From the NCBI GenBank assembly GCA_032207245.1, contig CM063502.1, positions 44,143,691 through 44,207,690 on the forward strand: a stretch of 64,000 bases of DNA, given 5' to 3'. The notes under the pieces are model-generated. The model was not told where the DNA came from and did no database searches. It saw only the letters and a list, made by a program, of their open reading frames with translations. The stretch is from Pardosa pseudoannulata. Lineage: Eukaryota; Arthropoda; Arachnida; Araneae; Lycosidae. Made by a program: the position numbers and the translations under genes. Shown one piece after another: positions 56,031 to 64,000 of the stretch; the stretch's first letter is position 1, and the number at the start of each line of letters is the position of its first letter.

Positions 56031-58253
56031 ACTTCGGTGTTACTACAATGTGCAAAATGATATATTACAAGGTTTTATTCCTGTGATGTATTTGAAAGAA
56101 TCTGCGTGATATATTATGTAAAGGAAAGGTAACATTGATGATAGGTTTATGATAATCCATATGCTATGTGAGTTTATATTGTTTTTGATTCTTAAACATG
56201 CATAATCCAATGAGAATAATCCAGTGACTTGATGTCTTGGCTCATAGGTCCTGATGTACCATTGCTCTAGTGATTTTTATGAATTTGGTAAAGTTATTTT
56301 TCATTTAGGTAATAAGATAAAAAAATTAACTTTTTTGGCCTCAATTCTATTTGATTTTATTCTTCTGCAGCTATGAACTGACTAATTTTTGAAAAAATTG
56401 TAAAGGAATCCCCATAAAATAATTTCAGCGACCATTTTTTTCACTAAAAATATTTCATACTGTTGAAAATACAGTTTCATGGTTACACTTTAGTTTCACT
56501 AAGAAAGATGTATGAGCATGAGTTTCAAAACCGGTGTATTTTGATTGAAATAACAAACATTACAAGATTGTAAAAATGCAATTTCTATGTACGAAAAAAA
56601 TGCTTGGTAAATGTACACTTTTTATTTAATTTATTATAGTTAGTATAAAAGTTTTCAGTATTGTTTTATACCAAATCCGATTAGCGTATTTAATTTTTGT
56701 TGACATCTGTAGCGCTCACAAAAAAATGTCTAGCTAAAATTAAGTTTAGATTCTTTCTTTTTAAATAAAAAATCATGCAGCTGGAACAGCGCCTAAATAA
56801 ATGTAAATATTTTTTTTTACGATTTAATGGAAATTTGAATGCCTGTAGGGTTTGTTAAAATCCAAATAAATTTAAAGATACATTCAAAAAAGTTCTTTGA
56901 GAAATATTCATGCGATTGTAATATACAGTTTTAATGAAATGTATAGAATTATTTAACTCCGATAAATTGAATATATTTTTTATTTAGTGTTTTATTTTAC
57001 ATAATTAATACAATTTTTATACTTTTTTTCACAAAAATGTGTAGTTAAACAATAGTATCAATTTTATTATAAATCAGTGAATTTGTGAAAACAATAAATA
57101 AAGTAAAATATTCCTGATTATTCATTTTGGATTTCAAGCAAGGAAAATCTGTAAAAAAGTAAAATCTTCTAACACCTCACTTAATTATACATTAATGCTA
57201 ATCTTATTTCACTGGGAAGAAATATCGCAGAGTTAATAGAAAAATGTACTGGCAGAAGAAAACAAAAGAAAAAAAAACATTCTAGACGGGCTAAGAAAAT
57301 TTTATAGCACAGCCGGCTAGTAAAAGAAAAAAAAATGCGAGAAAGGAGATAAGTTAAAGAAAATGATACAGTGAGGAAATTCTTAGCAACGAACCGTAAA
57401 ATTACGATAGAATATCCGGATTCCTTTCTAGTGTTCCAGATGGGAAAATACCTACTTGTTTTCGGTTAATGATAGGCTTCTTATGTTTTATTTGTCGCAA
57501 AAAGAACTTAAAAGGGGGGAAATATCCCGAGCTGACTTTTTCAAATGGTCAAACATGACATATTTGAAGTTCAGGGTGCATAAAACAAAGAAAAGATAGT
57601 TTTTATGTATTTTCGGCTTTTCCCAAGAAAGAACGTATCCTAATCAAATCATTTGCTTCGGAGGGAAACTTCAGGAAAAAATATTTGATAAAACGCATTT
57701 ACTGTACATATGGTGAACATTTATTCATAATATTTTTATTTATTACTAACGTATCTAAAAATCATTAATGGGAACAGTAAGCATAAAAATAATCTCAAAA
57801 ACAATATTTTTGTTGTGAAAAATATTTAAAACCTATTTTTTAACCTTTCGGAATAATGAATTTTACAAAGAAGTATGAAATAATGAAATATTAAAGTAGC
57901 ACAAATTTCGTACACAACATTTAAATCCACAACACTTAAGTAATTTATTTTTTATCATTTTCTAGGCAATGTGAGATTATGCAAATAAATCGAAAAATAT
58001 TTTGCATCATGTTTCTGTGAATCTAATGAACAGAGCTAATTTATTGTTTCAAAATGCCCATATTTAAAAGAATGAGGAAAAGTTCATACCATAGACATTT
58101 CATCGAAGCTTAGACGTAAAGTTTAGAAGGCTCATTTTCAAAGTTAAAGACTACTCTGAATAAGATAGAATTATAGCTGTGTTGTTTACTTACGTTGTGT
58201 AAAGTGTCTGCAAATATCCATGAGCAGCAAAATAAACCAAAAAAAAAAATGTT
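56031..58253. other. AT-rich sequence without recognised features
   Basis: Nothing supported. A slightly GC-richer patch at 57290-57560 has no open frame. Confidence 0.5.
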
Positions 58254-58261
58254 CCATGACA

Positions 58262-58569
58262 CAGGGCCGTAGCCAGAAATTATTTTCGGAGGGGGACCAA
58301 GGGAGAAAGACATCTTTATTTGTGAATGATACTTCAATTGATGAAAGGGAAAGCACTGTATTTCCTGAATACAGTGCTGTATTTCCGGTTAGCGGCCCAG
58401 GAAGACTTTTATGGTCTGAGCGGTTGTTTTTTTAAGAGAATAACTGTTTATGTTCATGAACAGCTAGGCAGATAGAAAACACACACACAAACGTGGGACG
58501 TCTATCTACAATAATGGTCTTTCAAAATTTCGGAGGGGGGGAACAGTCCCCCCCCTTCCTATGGCCTTG
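58262..58569. mobile_element. hAT-like MITE (308 bp) with perfect 8-bp target duplication
   Basis: Begins CAGGGCCGTAGCCAGAAATT and ends CCTTCCTATGGCCTTG. The ends are imperfect inverted repeats (CAGGGCCGTAGCCAG against CAAGGCCATAGGAAG). Flanked by CCATGACA at 58254-58261 and 58570-58577. Subterminal GGAGGGGG and CCCCCCCC runs occur. No transposase. Confidence 0.92.
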
Positions 58570-58577
58570 CCATGACA

Positions 58578-61500
58578 GTATATCTGAAGCAAATTCGCAA
58601 AATTTTCTATTCTATATCATTTTTTTTTCAGAAAATAATTATAATATAGAGCAAATATGTACTACAGTTATTCCATTTATTCACTCTTCCGTTATAAACG
58701 AGAATTAAATAGAGTGACTGTTCCATATCTGGTCATTAGTTATTAGTACATTTTATTATAGTCTAATATGGTGTGACATCACATACTGTTATTAAATTAT
58801 CAATTAGATTTATATATGTTGATCTGTTTCTTTAAAACTCAGTCTGTCAGAGAATTTCAGCACCACATGCAGTAGTTTATTCACGATTTACATCATGTTA
58901 AGAGTTTAACGTTAAAATAAAGAGAATTTTGTTGCAATTAGAGAGAATAATACATTTTATGTCTTTATTTTTCTGAGTTTGAAGGCGAATTTCATCAAAC
59001 TTCCGTCAAGAAATTTTCTGTATAGAACTACATAGGTGACTCAATTCACTAATGTAGAGTATAATTTATACATGTACGTTATTATTCAATGATTTTGTTA
59101 TTAAAATCGGTTTGTATGACAGTAGAAGGATTTTGGTTCATTTGTCAGATATCTCTTACATAGCCGTATTCAAAAGTCAAAAGTCGTATTCAAAAGTCAT
59201 CTGTAAAAGACTATATATTTAAGATATGTATGAAATATATTACATTTTACATTAATATATAAAACATTACATTTGATATTAATATATGAAAAGAAAATCA
59301 AAGCAAAAGTCTTCCTACTATGGTTTTCAAATTTATTGTGAAACCTAATGTTGAAAAACAGACGAACTCGTGTAAACATGAGATTAAAATGATTTTGATG
59401 TACTTACCAGTCAGGAAAGGATTTCTATTATAGAGTGGGATAAGACTATATTTTAAAATATTAAATTTCATATTAAAATGCATTACTATTTAAATTTCGA
59501 ACATGAATGTGTTCAACATCATGCAGCAGAAAGTTTAAAAGTATTAGAAAATTTGTTTCTCCAAGCTTAATGGCATAAAGTAAGAAACAAGTAAATATAC
59601 TATCGGATGAACACAAAATGGGAAATAAATAATTCATTTAATTGGGTTAGAGCGATCATTTGCTACAGTATGACCCATTATGTCTAGACTGAGAAACTAG
59701 ATCCTCATCCGACGATATGTACGATTGTTTAATCAGAAAATCGCCCAGTAGAAATTTAGCTTCAACGACACTATTGGGGAACTAATGTTTAGTGCTAATG
59801 AATCCAGAAGCTACGTAGCTGTACGTTTTAGTCTTTGGATTAGCAGGGAATTATGTGACCAAGTGAGAAATCTGTTAAATACATTTTATACTAGAAAATA
59901 ATTTTTAGTATTATTATAAAACCGAAATTCAAAGTAACAGATTGTACTACAAATACATTTTTTAGCAAAAAAGAAAAAGAACAATATAGGAAAAATTTTA
60001 TTAAAATATTTTGGAATTTCATCTATTAAAATTTAAACAAAATACTGACATTTAGGAATTAAATATACTTAAACGTTAAATGAGTTTCTACGTATTTCTT
60101 TCACTATTATACTTGATTTATTTTTAAACAATTCACACTCTGACAAATAAACTGTGTGTGAATTATCAGAACCTTAATGGAATGTAAGATTTATTAACAT
60201 GCCGAGCTCTAAAATTGAAGTGATAAAAGATGGAATTTAATAGATCGAATATGATAAAATACGAGAAATGTTTGCAATATTACTGTATCATGCATAAAAT
60301 TTCCTTAAATTGTATAAATGTTAAATTTTGAATGAACCAAGAGTGAATTTGCCGGGAGATATAAATTAGCATTTATTTATAAAGATGCAAAATCCCAAAT
60401 GTGTTTGCTAAATGATTCAATAAAGCCCGAAAACGGCAAACATTGATTATATTATCTTTAATTATTTGAGAAACAAATTTATATTTATGATACATTTTTA
60501 ATGGTGCGAAAGAATAAATGTATCATAAAAATATTTATGATTTAATGAATACATTTCAAATGATTTATCCAAACTCTTATATTTCCTTGAAACCAAGTTT
60601 TAAAGAAACCTTAATTGTTAAAGGTAAATTCTAGGAAATGTTTGCGACACTAGATTTTTTTTCTGTTGTCAGAACAAAATTACAGTGTTAGGACAGCAGA
60701 AGAAACCAATTTTCTCTTCTACTCTTTTCTAGGAACTTTAGAAATTTACGGACTCATTTATATAACTTCTTACAACGGATATCAAGACGCAGATAAAACT
60801 AATCCCCCGTGAAAAACAACCTGCCATCTGGGATTAACGGTCAATAGTCGTAAAAATTCTCTGATTATCTTCATTTCCAACCAGCCTTTTCCTTAACAAG
60901 TCGGAGAGACAAACTAGCAGTAGTGTCGGCGTTGTTTAAACTAAAATTTACTTTTCAAAAGAAGATTCCGTTAAATATTTCACCGAACTTTTGGGTTATA
61001 TTTTATATGAACTTATTGCGACTGAAAAATACTTCTTTTAAATATTAAATGCTTTTGAAACTTATTTTAAAAGCTAAAATAAGGTGTTCATTTTGCTGTC
61101 TTTGTATGAATGCATATCATTTTAGTTAAATTTTGGAGCATATTATTTTTTAATAAAGAAAATATGATGTCTTTGATAATTATGCTATATTCGTAATTTA
61201 TTTCTCACTATAATTAGAGCTTTAGGGAAAGAGTATCACTTTTGAAAGTAAAGAAAACTGTTACATGCCTCGAAGACTTTTCCAAAATTCAGTTGATATT
61301 CTTATCCATTAAACGAAGTGGTATTTTTGCAATAAGTAATCCTCTAGCTTCATATTGTAATGATAATGATAGATTTAAGAAATATGTGGTACCAAATTTT
61401 AGGACCAGACCTATAGCTTTATTTTTTAGTTACTATTTATTATTTGTTTCAGATTTCTAAAAAATATATCTTTAGGGCTTGGAATGTTAGAAAAACAGAG

Positions 61501-62584
61501 CGCTAGGATTATTTTGCATTTTAAAACAAGGGTCAACGCAATGCTTTAGAAATTATTTTAATCAGTAGAACTTATTAAGTAATAAAACATGAAACCTGTG
61601 CGATGTTTTAAGGATTTAAAATTGAAAACAAATGAAAATTGGAGAAAAAGGCTTGTGTATTATTTTGAAAGTGTATTATTTTGAATACCTAAGGACTTGA
61701 GTTTTTACTGTTTTCAGCATAGGAAGCTAAGTTAGATGCCCTACAATTTCAAAATCAAATACACAATCGAACATTACTTTTCCGATTAAATTCTAATTTT
61801 TTTAGAAGTAAGTTGCAGTACCCTCTTCTCACTAATAACATGTCAAACATTTTCTAATGGGAATATAATTATGGCTTTAAATTCAGGAAAATCTCATGCA
61901 TCAAGCCTTTATTTCTATGATTGTTAGCGTTACAGCTAAGTTTTAATATTTAAATACACACAAATATATAATATTTACATAAATATGTTGTAAACAAATA
62001 TGGTTAGGGAATATATAAATTAAATAATTTTGAGGCTGAGAGATTAAATAGTGTTTTACACAGAACAATAACACTGATCTGTAGATTTCCACGATGAAAG
62101 GTTTTAGTTTTATTGGCTTTAAAGTCAATTATCCATAATTTGAAGTTTACAAGTCTAAAAGAAGTAAGAGTGACGAACAGTAAAATTATGAATAGCAAAT
62201 TGTTTTTTGTTTTAACAGTTATAAATATTCATAAAGTGCTTTATGACCTTACTACAATGTTTATTTTTGAAAAAAAAACGACTGGGTTCTCTAAAATTTA
62301 AAACATTACATTTAGTATTCTAATTATGTGCAATTTAATGACTCCGAAACATTTTACTGTTACAAAAGAAATCTCGTTCAAATTTCAACAACTTGAAGAA
62401 TTTCAATATTTTAAAAAATATTTTAAACAGCTTTAAAATAAAAAAATAAACTTTCAATGATTGATATTTTATAAAGGTTTGACTACGTACAACACTATAA
62501 ACAATGTACAACACTTTTATTATGAATATTTTTTAATTAATATTAAAGAAGTATAGTAAGGCATTTAAAGAACTATAGTAAGGT
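58578..62584. other. AT-rich sequence without recognised features
   Basis: No supported gene or repeat family. Small local duplications (CGTATTCAAAAGTC at 59166 and 59181; ACATTA.ATTTGATATTAATAT-type around 59240-59290) are present. Confidence 0.5.
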
Positions 62585-62627
62585 ATTGAAATGACATAAA
62601 AATGATGAACTTTTATGTCATTTCAAT
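62585..62627. repeat. Perfect inverted repeat (17-bp arms, 9-nt loop)
   Basis: ATTGAAATGACATAAAA at 62585-62601 and its exact complement at 62611-62627, separated by ATGATGAAC. It could fold as a hairpin, and it might be the collapsed core of a small palindromic element. Confidence 0.9.

Positions 62628-64000
<1,373 letters not shown>

Overview
This is an AT-rich, intron- and repeat-dominated stretch of an animal nuclear genome. It contains tRNA-derived SINEs with A/B boxes, hAT and Tc1-type DNA transposons, a Ty3/gypsy element, non-LTR retrotransposon debris, long (AT)n tracts, and one convincing host coding exon, a CXXC-type zinc finger flanked by GT/AG splice signals. The element mix and base composition fit an invertebrate, most likely an arthropod. 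I cannot name a species; a chelicerate is only a guess. No bacterial-type genes, CRISPR arrays or operons are present.

Layout. 1-5 kb: a minus-strand SINE and the first copy of a two-part duplicated segment (blocks P and Q). 5.3-5.7 kb: a large (AT)n tract. 7.07-8.56 kb: a ~290-bp satellite-like tandem array, which reappears inverted at 13.5-14.3 kb. 8.6-11.9 kb: further copies of blocks Q and P, with a SINE insertion and a dead LINE reverse-transcriptase fragment. 14.5-21.3 kb: four copies of a hAT-like non-autonomous element, three of which carry a tRNA-SINE at the same internal site while the fourth retains the empty site; a fifth, SINE-bearing copy lies at 33.8-34.5 kb.

24.6-36.1 kb is the main gene-bearing section. 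A small candidate exon (24631-24713) and a 324-bp CXXC exon (35809-36132) have compatible phases and probably belong to one plus-strand gene with an ~11-kb intron. Inside that putative intron, in antisense, sits a hAT transposon of the GTF2IRD2/ZBED5-like class (26488-33324) with a perfect 8-bp target duplication. Nested within its transposase gene is a young Ty3/gypsy retrotransposon (27902-32436) with 213-bp LTRs that differ at only two positions, a 5-bp target duplication, a PBS and a polypurine tract. Its 1011-codon gag-pol frame is intact up to the integrase, where two single-base frame breaks occur.

36-49 kb: a decayed Tc1-like transposase, three copies of an interspersed ~0.55-kb repeat (one of them at 22.4 kb), a ~100-bp tandem repeat broken by LINE RT fragments, a small hAT-like MITE, a GC-richer unidentified block (44.4-45.0 kb), a candidate last exon encoding a hydrophobic tail, and two copies of a TIR element with 6-bp target duplications. 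49.2-53.1 kb: a decayed second hAT transposon. 53-64 kb: mostly anonymous AT-rich sequence with one MITE carrying a perfect 8-bp target duplication, one open frame of unknown meaning, a perfect 17-bp-arm hairpin and a terminal (AT)n tract.

The most informative features are the datable nested insertions, the SINE captured and re-amplified by a DNA transposon with an empty-site copy still present, and the inverted pair of dimeric satellite blocks. I found no clear novel multi-gene system.
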